Assembly (NCBI GenBank): GCA_021513715.1
Contig: CP084167.1
Span: forward strand, 450,124-514,123
Direction: 5' to 3'
Source of the DNA: Candidatus Heimdallarchaeum endolithica
GTDB lineage: Archaea; Asgardarchaeota; Heimdallarchaeia; Heimdallarchaeales; Heimdallarchaeaceae
Length of the DNA: 64,000 bases
The notes under the pieces were generated by a model. It was not told the origin of the DNA. It saw nothing but the letters and a program-made list of their open reading frames with translations, and ran no database searches. Of this stretch, positions 55,201-61,141 are shown in pieces. The position numbers were made by a program, and so were the translations under genes. Every line of letters begins with the position of its first letter. Position 1 is the stretch's first letter.

Positions 55201-55498
55201 ATATCTCGAGATTTCCATCACTATCTACGTCAGCTATTTTGGGTGAATACAGAATTGGTCCACTTGTTGAATATGTCCATTTTGATGAAATCGTAGCTAG
55301 TTTTATTGGTGGTAGACTAGAATTGGATGAGTGACAATTACTATTGCTTAGACTAAAAAAATAATTAGGTTTTACACCAATTGAGCATTCATTATATCCA
55401 TCGAGTTTTATAATTAGAAATAGTAAGAAGATTATAAACAACAAAAGAAAAGTATTAGAATGAAATTGTTTACCAAAAAATCTATTTACTCTTTTCAT
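49283..55498 (-). CDS. Giant surface protein: beta-propeller, calcium repeats, Ig-like insert, membrane helix, cytoplasmic coiled coil and PCI-like tail
   Basis: 2071 aa, the largest protein here. A signal anchor lies at about 14-32. Residues about 60-450 hold PQQ/FG-GAP-like repeats (DVDSDGNLEILVSS, LYCLNAQTGSLKW), a propeller. From about 475 come calcium repeats. An Ig/fibronectin-like domain (about 1340-1445, DTEPPVIGNIP to ELVTITVEP) interrupts them, and further repeats follow to about 1735. A membrane helix at about 1750-1775 leads to roughly 295 cytoplasmic residues: a long helical part, then NVDKLVFLLKLRSKSSLFSW and the end signature IDSLLKQFEQWSDSKDGKR. The cytoplasmic end is like the soluble helical proteins at 30947 and 47504. 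Function in adhesion or signalling is inference. Confidence 0.87.
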   Translation of the reverse strand: MKRVNRFFGKQFHSNTFLLLFIIFLLFLIIKLDGYNECSIGVKPNYFFSLSNSNCHSSNSSLPPIKLATISSKWTYSTSGPILYSPKIADVDSDGNLEILVSSGDNCLYCLNAQTGSLKWKYTASDDTIDLSGVPLANLDADSYLEIIYKSRGGTLYCIDGLNGEEQWSVNIGGEAVPAIGNVDSDSNLEVVDISSGGDIYIISGSSGSIEWTIDININCDRSSPAIADVNNDGINDLIFQQYSPVSVYCVNSNDHSVFWSFTPSPSVESQYISPLVADLDGNGKAEVVINTYSKIFVLNSSDGTEQWSHDFSSASGGKLSYSNPVIFDLDFDQNLEICNGVALYRGNNGSVIWVDGIDYVTRLVTGDIDGDRQLELIVSRDTDSLEFYNIEDHSYIDSYDTGGYVDGTALVYDVDNDNNIEVIFGSQDNNVYCIEFSSPSAGLRSYIGMSGVDIYNSNNNLRNDVDLDGLSIYTEKEIGSSDVSSDTDGDGINDGEEYVIWQTEPLNQDSDGDSMPDGWEINYSLDPLIDDSSGDPDVDNLSNLDEYIFGTNPTTSDSDGDSMPDGWEVNNSLDPLTDDSALDPDNDGLTNLEEYTNNCDPQDSDSDNDGLTDGEEVNTYFTNPTNTDSDGDSMPDGWEVNNSLDPLTDDSALDPDNDGLTNLEEYTNNCDPQDSDSDNDGLTDGEEVNTYFTNPTNTDSDGDSMPDGWEVNNSLDPLTDDSALDPDNDGLTNLEEYTNNCDPQDSDSDNDGLTDGEEVNTYFTNPTNTDSDGDSMPDGWEVNNSLDPLTDDSALDPDNDGLTNLEEYTNNCDPQDSDSDNDGLTDGEEVNTYSTNPLDSDSDSDSMPDGWEINYSLNPLVDDASEDTDNDGLTNLEEYSQSTDPQDSDSDNDGLTDGEEVNTYSTNPTNTDSDDDSMPDGWEVNNSLDPLTDDSALDPDNDGLTNLEEYTNNCDPQDSDSDSDGLTDGEEVNTYSTDPNDSDSDDDSMPDGWEVNNSLDPLTDDSALDPDNDGLTNLEEYTNNCDPQDSDSDNDGLTDGEEVNTYSTNPTNTDSDGDSMPDGWEVNNSLDPLTDDSALDPDNDGLTNLEEYTNNCDPQDSDSDSDGLTDGEEVNTYSTDPNDSDSDDDSMPDGWEVNNSLDPLTDDSALDPDNDGLTNLEEYTNNCDPQDSDSDNDGLTDGEEVNTYFTNPLDSDSDSDSMPDGWEINYSLNPLVDDASEDTDNDGLTNLEEYSQSTDPQDSDSDSDGLTDGEEVNTYSTDPNDSDSDDDSMPDGWEVNNSLDPLTNDSALDADSDNLTNLEEYIYDTDPQDSDSDNDTFSDYEEIQTGTDPNDSNDYPDTEPPVIGNIPVISNTEEQNLTFSIVVTDNVFVDLVFCYYNYTGHPDFIQIEMTNVSNDNYTANLGTFTAGTKVSFYVWVNDTSGNHAYTELVTITVEPSIIDSDGDSIPDAYEIANGLNPNFDDSNDDLDNDGLLNIDEYQLGTYANNSDSDSDTLLDGEEVHTYSTDPLDSDTDSDGMPDGWEVYHTLDPLNNDTAEDPDSDNLTNLEEYKYGTNPSNSDSDDDGIPDGYEVLNSLNPLHNDANEDLDNDDLSNIDEYLLGTYANNNDSDDDGMPDGWEVENSLNPLANDSSDDIDNDGLTNLEENTNFTDPNNSDTDDDGLLDGQEVKTYFTDPNNSDSDNDGLLDGQEVKTYFTDPNNSDSDNDGVSDYDEITYYNTDPNNSDTDDDGILDGEEIANGTNPLKKELSYLHIFLFITLPLLFVIFFIFVIVFSRKKKKRNILLGFVQQADKLERLFRDLVHHKNSFFDSAFVNDYIQFSNDFLSFVRSFATHFLSQPELLKESEWIETKRRVTTLLDEFRDFTAKEIEKIDLEIEVNRIKKVLEKTTFKDATQLNAVVDISNFDMLLNTFTSIQNLISDTKNFIDEFTFSKLASYWSKLENLIKSKEIEVKQKKDEIEELLNEIKGLYLDYQLNQERLETLRRIIAVHRKINVDKLVFLLKLRSKSSLFSWLKNQELGFKYVIQDDVIIFEQESIATEREKDEISQVIDSLLKQFEQWSDSKDGKRE
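51590..53830 (-). repeat. In-frame 213-nt tandem repeats
   Basis: The unit is 71 aa (213 nt): a DSMPDGWEVNNSLDPL part, a DPDNDGLTNLEEY part, and a DNDGLTDGEEVNTY part. Eleven units run head to tail. Units near 53160-53830 are almost identical at DNA level, showing recent amplification. Two units carry a different face (EINYSLNPLVDDASEDTDND), pointing to duplication of a multi-unit block. Confidence 0.9.
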
Positions 55499-55530
55499 TT
55501 AATTCAAATTAAAAGTGAAGCAAAAAAACT

Positions 55531-55545
55531 TAATAAATTTTTTCC
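55531..55545 (-). promoter_or_regulatory. BRE/TATA promoter of the third surface protein gene
   Basis: On the - strand GGAAAAAATTTATTA starts 47 nt before the ATG at 55498. GGAAAAAATTTATAT at 321-335 has the same spacing to the gene at 368. The shared 13 bases and equal distance suggest a common promoter type for the giant surface proteins. Confidence 0.5.
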
Positions 55546-55643
55546 TATTGATACTTCTAAAGGGGTTATCTATCATATTAAGTTAATAGAAAGAAAAGAA
55601 ATATTAAATTAATCATTTGTCAGAAAAGAATTTTTTTTGTAAA

Positions 55644-56066
55644 TTAAATAATTTTAGTCTCTTTTTTTTTCATCATTATAAATTTTAAAACACCACTTAT
55701 TATTGTTCCTAAAAGAACTATAATTACAAGTTGAAAACTAGGTGTCATTGGAAATAGGTTTATTTTATTTTCAAAACTATCATTGTTCCTATTTTTCAAT
55801 TTTGTATCTGAATCCTTTTTATATTATTTCTAATTAAATAATCCATCTACATCCCAATCTTCTAATACATCAGAACTATTAGTTGTGTCTAAATAGTTTT
55901 ATATTCTGTCCGAATTCACTTTTAGAGAGCTTGTACATTTATTCCTGTTTTCTATATTTGATAATCTATTTCCATTATCTTCAGCATTATTTGACTATTT
56001 TAAGGAGTTAAGTGCATATTAAGCAACCCAACCATCTCCAAAATTGTCTTTATCTGTATTTCGAAG
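55644..56066 (-). pseudogene. Remnant of a fourth calcium-repeat surface protein
   Basis: On the - strand the fragments NTDKDNFGDGWVA, NNAEDNGNRLSNIE, SSDVLEDWDVDGLFN and finally FQLVIIVLLGTIISGVLKF with MMKKKETKII follow in order. They match, in sequence and order, the calcium repeats, C-terminal membrane helix and basic end of the giant surface proteins. Several stops interrupt the frame. No propeller part remains. It sits just upstream of the intact 2071-aa gene in the same orientation, so it was probably its tandem neighbour. It would have lacked the GKK tail. Confidence 0.7.
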
Positions 56067-56438
56067 AATATTCAAAAAAATTAGAAGAAAAAAGTTTGAA
56101 ACACTAAGAAAATTAAATGTAAAAGAACTTCAAAAAAGATGGATTCTAAAAAAAAGGTTTCACTTCAACATTACAAAAGTATACCTAGTGATGAACATTC
56201 TACGTTGCATATAGGAGAATTAACAAAAACGCTGTTGGATAAAAGAGAAAAAATCAAATGGTAAATAAAATTAACTAAGGAAAGTAAATTAGTAAACTAA
56301 ATCTTTTGTAAGTGTAGTTACATTCTGAAAAAATGTTCATAATTTTGTAAATTTAGATATGTTCAAGAGAAACAATTAATGAAATAATCTCAAATTTGTT
56401 TTTCATTTTTCAGTTTCAAAATGACTAAGAATGCGTTT
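56067..56438. other. Intergenic stretch with one short open frame
   Basis: The only open frame is 41 aa on the + strand (56139-56264, ending LTKTLLDKREKIKW). Another frame upstream reads LRKLNVKELQKRWILKKRF. Together they faintly resemble a decayed PCI-like module, but too little remains to call it. The rest is AT-rich with no motif. Confidence 0.25.
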
Positions 56439-56753
56439 TTATTCATTTTTTATCTTAGGTATTTCATTGTGGATTGCAGACCAGATTAAAATATAATCTA
56501 TACTAAAATAACCATGTATCAACCTATCTCTAATTCCAGCCATTTGAGACCAAGGAATGTGTGCATTTTTTTCTCTTATAGAGTTTGGAATATTTTTTGT
56601 AGCTTCTCCAATTGCTTCAAATTTTCTAATAACAGCACTTGCTGTTTTGTCATCATTAATAAACTCATTGAAGTTTATTTCTTTTACAAATTCTTCAATA
56701 CTTTCAATTGCTTCAATAATATCTTACAAAAAGAGTCTTTAATCTCTTTTCAT
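56439..56753 (-). pseudogene. HEPN-domain HepT-family toxin gene, broken
   Basis: A HepT (DUF86/HEPN) relative, placed directly after the MntA-like nucleotidyltransferase gene as in HepT-MntA pairs. The family's HEPN signature region is recognisable in the C-terminal half. The copy looks broken, with about two breaks, and is treated as a fossil. Decay appears recent because the rest of the frame is well preserved. Confidence 0.7.
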
Positions 56754-57034
56754 AGCATTATCACTTTTTTCAGAATCTGGTCTTTTAGTTCTGGTCTAAC
56801 TGCTCTTTCTGATACAACATCAACTTTTAATTGCAATTTTTCTTCAAGGAAATCTGCTAATCCAATATAATCAAAAAGTGATGCACCTTCGTTAAATCGT
56901 ACGAGGATATCAAGGTCACTTCTTTCTTTTTGTTCACCACGAACATACGAACCAAATAGACCTATAATCTCAGCCTTAAATTGATTACTGATCTCTTCCT
57001 TGATTTTTTCGAGTTCACTAGTTATTTCATCCAA
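56750..57034 (-). CDS. MntA-like minimal nucleotidyltransferase (antitoxin)
   Basis: 94 aa. IIGLFGSYVRGEQKERSDLD carries the GSxxRGE and SDLD hallmarks of minimal nucleotidyltransferases, with the metal-binding Asp pair in DLDILV and a third acidic position in LKVDVVSE. In HepT-MntA pairs this enzyme neutralises the HEPN protein by adding AMP groups. The frame is intact and overlaps the following HEPN gene by four bases. With its partner broken it may now be an orphan. Confidence 0.85.
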   Translation of the reverse strand: MDEITSELEKIKEEISNQFKAEIIGLFGSYVRGEQKERSDLDILVRFNEGASLFDYIGLADFLEEKLQLKVDVVSERAVRPELKDQILKKVIML

Positions 57035-57563
57035 AGTTTTCAGTTAATAAACCTCCTTAATTTTCTCTTACTATCCTATTTTATTATTAAATATCTTCTT
57101 CGTATAATTTATAGTTTGTTACAGTTTTAAATTTAAAAAACCATTTTTTATTATGAATGAAATTTCAAAAGCTCTCGAAATAGAGATGAAGTCAGTTTTT
57201 AAAATGTAAAAAAACGCAATAGCAGAATCGAAGGAGTTTATTTGAAAAAAAAGGAAAATAACTGGATGTAATATTTTATTTAATAATATACAATTATTGA
57301 CCTACCTTATTATTAGGAATTACTATATTATATGAATATATGTTTTGGTATGGACATCCTTACTAGAAGAACAAACTTTTACAAAAAAATGGAAACAATA
57401 CCCTTACAAGAAGGTATATATCTATTCTTTATTTCACCATAATATATTTAGGTAGCTCTAAATTAAATATGAAAAATACAAAAACTACTTGCTTTTTTAA
57501 GCGAGCAGGTCCAAAAAAGAATATTAATTAATTCTTTTTAAATACATTATTTCAAAAAAGGAT
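57035..57563. other. Intergenic stretch without recognisable genes
   Basis: About 530 nt, AT-rich. Short + strand frames (for example 30 aa near 57352-57444) match nothing I know. No repeat or RNA gene is visible. It separates the antitoxin gene from the defence-related genes. Confidence 0.35.
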
Positions 57564-57808
57564 TTAAGAAAGTGTATTAGAATAATGTTGATTTAATAGA
57601 CCAAGCATGTCAATGCTATTATCAGGAAGTTTTTGCATACCTTCAATGCAATCTTCATAATGGATAATATCTATAGCAAAATCGATTTAGGACTTTCATA
57701 AAGGGCTCTAGCTTCCGAAATTGTCCAATCATAAGTAGGTTTAAATTTTTTAGAGCTTTTTTTAGTGCTATGCTTATTTTTTCCTTTTTTGGTTGTTTGA
57801 GATTCCAT
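57564..57808 (-). pseudogene. Remnant of an N4/N6 DNA methyltransferase
   Basis: On the - strand an ATG at 57808 opens a basic stretch (MESQTTKKGKNKHSTKKSSK, then FKPTYDWTISEARALYESP). After a frameshift near 57675 it reads IIHYEDCIEGMQKLPDNSID. The last part is the typical start of N4/N6 adenine/cytosine methyltransferases, just before where the catalytic DPPY motif would come. The frame then leaves the family and stops at 57564. So only the N-terminus of a second methyltransferase remains, next to the intact one. Confidence 0.6.
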
Positions 57809-57927
57809 TGGTTTCTTTTTACGTTTTAGAGGACAATAATAAAGATTTATCGGTTGAATAGACTAAGAAATTATAAAACAGAAGTAAGATAAGATTATTC
57901 TATTTCTCTTTATTTAAAAAGTAAATA

Positions 57928-60900
57928 TTATGATGAATTTATTCTCCCTTCTATTATCATAACTTCTCTTGAATCTTTTATTTTTCTCATCTCATAGCTA
58001 ATTTCCTTTGAGCTTTTGAAATTAGTAAAAACTTTATCAATTATATTTAAATTTCTCTCTTCAATTTCCTCTTTCTTTTTTAGTTCAGCTAGACTTAGAT
58101 TATCATTATATCTTAATTTTAACCAATTATCAAGTTCAATATATTCAAACTTATTTTCTATGAGACTAGTAAGATCTGTTTTTAGTTTTTCTTTAAGATA
58201 AAGCTCATAAACTAAACAATTTGCTAGTTCATCAAAAAATGAAATTTTTTCTTCTATTTTTTTGTTTATTTGGCTTTTAGATACAAATTTGTCATAAAAG
58301 TACTGGTTTAGGAAAATTAACACATTTGCTAACTTGATAAAGATATGTTGCTCTACTTTTAGAAGTTCAGGTACTGGTACTCTTCTAACATATATTTCAT
58401 CATATCTCGTGCTTCTAATAGCGTTTGAATAGATAAATTTATACAGCAACCATGCAAATAATTTTGAATTGTTGATTATTAGAACGAATTTTAGATCAAG
58501 TTTGGTGTTTTTTGTAAAAGTACAAGATATAGTCTCGTAAACTAAGAGACCTTCAGGGTCGTAAACTGATTGCAAATAGAAATGAGGATATGGATTCATA
58601 ACATGAGCAATTGCTAATTGATTCAATATTTTTGGATTTAGTTGATAATTATATTCATTAAAATCAAATTTTTTTAGATCGATAAAATCTGTGGGTTCTT
58701 TTAGACAATATTTATTTAATTGTTTTCCTCTAAATATTGGTGTAGTTCCCTTAAGCTTTTTGGCAAGTTTTTGCCAGTTTAATCCTCTTTTTAAGGTTAA
58801 ATAATCCCCCCATCTTTTTTTGAATTTATTCATTATGAATAAAATTATTGATAGTTCTTCTTCAAATAAACCTGCTAGAAGTACTTGGTAATCCTTTAAT
58901 ACTGATTTACCTATTTTTGAAACTTCTTTTATCTTGTTATTGTAATATAAACCACTTATGTATTTATTTGACTTCTTGTTTAAATCAATAACAAAAATTA
59001 CTTGCTCTAGTTTAACATCTTCAAAAGCTTTTCCAACATCAATAAGTCTTATTAAATTGCTATTTATGAAGTCAGCTGTTAAGTTCCAACCAAGAGAATA
59101 ACAAAGTGACTTTGGAACTATATATGAAAAGTAAGATTCATCATTTAATAATTGTTTTCCTCTATATATAAAAAACATTGCAGAATTTTTAATCCTACTT
59201 GTATGGAATGGAAATTTGATTTTTAGAATTTTAGATTCAATTTCGGAGAAATTACTACCATATGGAGGATTTCCTATTATAATATCAAATCCACCCTTTT
59301 TTATAATATGTCCAAAATCAATTCTCCAGTGTAGGGGATTAAGATTTTCAAAATCAGATATGCTAATTGGTAGATTTTTAGGATTATGATTTGGATTAAT
59401 TTTTTTATTAAAATGGTTGAGAAGAGCTTGGTTTATACTTTTATATATTGCAGCTCTTATTGTTTGTAAAATTTCCTTTAAATGTATTGCTCTCTCTCCA
59501 TGAGCTCTTTTGTATATTGTGTATAAAATATAATATGATTTTATATAACCATCTAAATTTATTTTTTCTAAAAGTTCCTTAGCTTTTTTAAGTTCCTGTT
59601 TTTCATTAATGGAATTAGCAATTAGTCCTTTAAATATTCCCTTTATTTCAGGAGTCATTGGATTAATTAGAGAAATCTGTGTTAAAGAATCATTTAGCCA
59701 TCCAATTAAGCTATTACCAACTACAAGATTGTATTCAATATTAGGCAGTGCTTGAATTTCTTTTTCTTCTTTATAGCTAGAAACTAACCAGAGCCATAAC
59801 CGCAATTTGGCTATTTCTATTGCCCCATCTAAAATGTCAACGCCGTAAAGATTTTCAGTGATAATTTCATGCTTTATTTCATAGTAATTAGGCCTATTAC
59901 CCAGTTTATTTAAAAGAGCGGTTTTTAAATAAAATAAAACTTCTCCTGCTTTTAATAGAAAAGCTCCAGACCCACACGCGGGATCTAGCACTTTAATTTC
60001 ACTAATAATTTTTAAAGCACGAATAATTTGTGAATCTGAAGCCTTTTTGAGAAAATCACTAATATCTTTGAAGTCACCTCCTAATTTATTAAGTAAAAAC
60101 GGATAAATAGTTTTTTTACTGATGTAGTCTGTTATCTCTTCAGGAGTATAATAAACACCTTTCTTCTTCCTTTCACTCTCTCCTTTTGTTACATCTTCTA
60201 CTTCTTTTTCAAATCCTTTTAATTCCCACTCAACAACACTTCTTTCGTAAACATGACCTAGAATCTCTGGTGTTAATATTTTAGCTTCTTCTTCTTCAAT
60301 TTCTTCAGTTAATTCTTCTACTTCTGATTCAATAATCCAGTAGTAGCTATTTAAAAATTCAAAGATTTTGAGCCAATCTTTCTTTTTTAAAGATATTTGT
60401 AAGCGTTTTTCTTCATCTATCTCTCTAAATAATCCACCATTCAAGTATGGAATTCTAATCTTATAATTTCCAACTGTAAGAATATTTTGTTTATGTGGAG
60501 TATTAAATAAATTAAATGTTTTTTTAAGATTCTCTGTAAAATCATTACTTTCTACCAAAATATCAAAAAACACTTTTCCGCTAATTTGATTTCCATCACT
60601 GAATTTTATAATCTTCTTATGGCATAAGAAGTAAATAAAGAAGATTCTATCAAATATTTTTTGAGTAATTAGATATTTTTTAATTGGATCTATTTTATTT
60701 GTAATTGATCGAACAAGTAAGTCTCTCTTCAATTTAAAATGTTCATAAAATGTTCTAGAAATGTCTTTCGTTTGAAATATAATATCAAAGTTTTCTCCAA
60801 TTTTTTTCAGTTTATTTATTTTTGAAATGTTTTCTGCAGTTCTTTTTGAATAGATAAAATACCTTCTCTCTCCGTAATTTCTGAAAAATACTATTTTTTC

Positions 60901-61137
60901 TTTTAAAAAAATAGCTACATGAGTAAGTCCTCTATCAATAAGAAAATGATTCTTTATTTCTTTTATTTTCTCTTCATTAAATGCTTCGCATACTGTTAAA
61001 AGCTTTCTTTTACTAAGCTTAAGAAAAACTACTTCTTTATATTCCATGTCAGTATAAGAAACTTCTTCTTCAAAACCTTTTGATTTAAGAAACAAAATAA
61101 GGTTATTCTTACTATCCAAAATCTCTCTTATTTCCAT
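57928..61137 (-). CDS. Eco57I-type adenine-specific DNA methyltransferase (restriction-modification-like)
   Basis: 1069 aa from the ATG at 61137, which has GGTGA a few nt upstream; an ATG 51 nt earlier lies inside the preceding gene. Motif I is VLDPACGSGAFLLKAGEVLF near 384, and the catalytic motif IIIGNPPYGSN is near 624, so N6-adenine methylation is expected. Residues 1-300 are an N-terminal region with alternating strand/helix but no nuclease motif that I can identify. The C-terminal third (about 760-1060) looks like a target-recognition and helical region. The size and layout match Eco57I-like/PglX-like enzymes. It follows the PLD-helicase gene by 4 nt, so the two form one operon. Confidence 0.85.
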   Translation of the reverse strand: MEIREILDSKNNLILFLKSKGFEEEVSYTDMEYKEVVFLKLSKRKLLTVCEAFNEEKIKEIKNHFLIDRGLTHVAIFLKEKIVFFRNYGERRYFIYSKRTAENISKINKLKKIGENFDIIFQTKDISRTFYEHFKLKRDLLVRSITNKIDPIKKYLITQKIFDRIFFIYFLCHKKIIKFSDGNQISGKVFFDILVESNDFTENLKKTFNLFNTPHKQNILTVGNYKIRIPYLNGGLFREIDEEKRLQISLKKKDWLKIFEFLNSYYWIIESEVEELTEEIEEEEAKILTPEILGHVYERSVVEWELKGFEKEVEDVTKGESERKKKGVYYTPEEITDYISKKTIYPFLLNKLGGDFKDISDFLKKASDSQIIRALKIISEIKVLDPACGSGAFLLKAGEVLFYLKTALLNKLGNRPNYYEIKHEIITENLYGVDILDGAIEIAKLRLWLWLVSSYKEEKEIQALPNIEYNLVVGNSLIGWLNDSLTQISLINPMTPEIKGIFKGLIANSINEKQELKKAKELLEKINLDGYIKSYYILYTIYKRAHGERAIHLKEILQTIRAAIYKSINQALLNHFNKKINPNHNPKNLPISISDFENLNPLHWRIDFGHIIKKGGFDIIIGNPPYGSNFSEIESKILKIKFPFHTSRIKNSAMFFIYRGKQLLNDESYFSYIVPKSLCYSLGWNLTADFINSNLIRLIDVGKAFEDVKLEQVIFVIDLNKKSNKYISGLYYNNKIKEVSKIGKSVLKDYQVLLAGLFEEELSIILFIMNKFKKRWGDYLTLKRGLNWQKLAKKLKGTTPIFRGKQLNKYCLKEPTDFIDLKKFDFNEYNYQLNPKILNQLAIAHVMNPYPHFYLQSVYDPEGLLVYETISCTFTKNTKLDLKFVLIINNSKLFAWLLYKFIYSNAIRSTRYDEIYVRRVPVPELLKVEQHIFIKLANVLIFLNQYFYDKFVSKSQINKKIEEKISFFDELANCLVYELYLKEKLKTDLTSLIENKFEYIELDNWLKLRYNDNLSLAELKKKEEIEERNLNIIDKVFTNFKSSKEISYEMRKIKDSREVMIIEGRINSS

Positions 61138-61141
61138 TTTT

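Noticed and set aside
57035-57563. Small genes in the gap after the antitoxin
   Set aside because: Open frames of 18-30 codons have no ribosome site or recognisable similarity.
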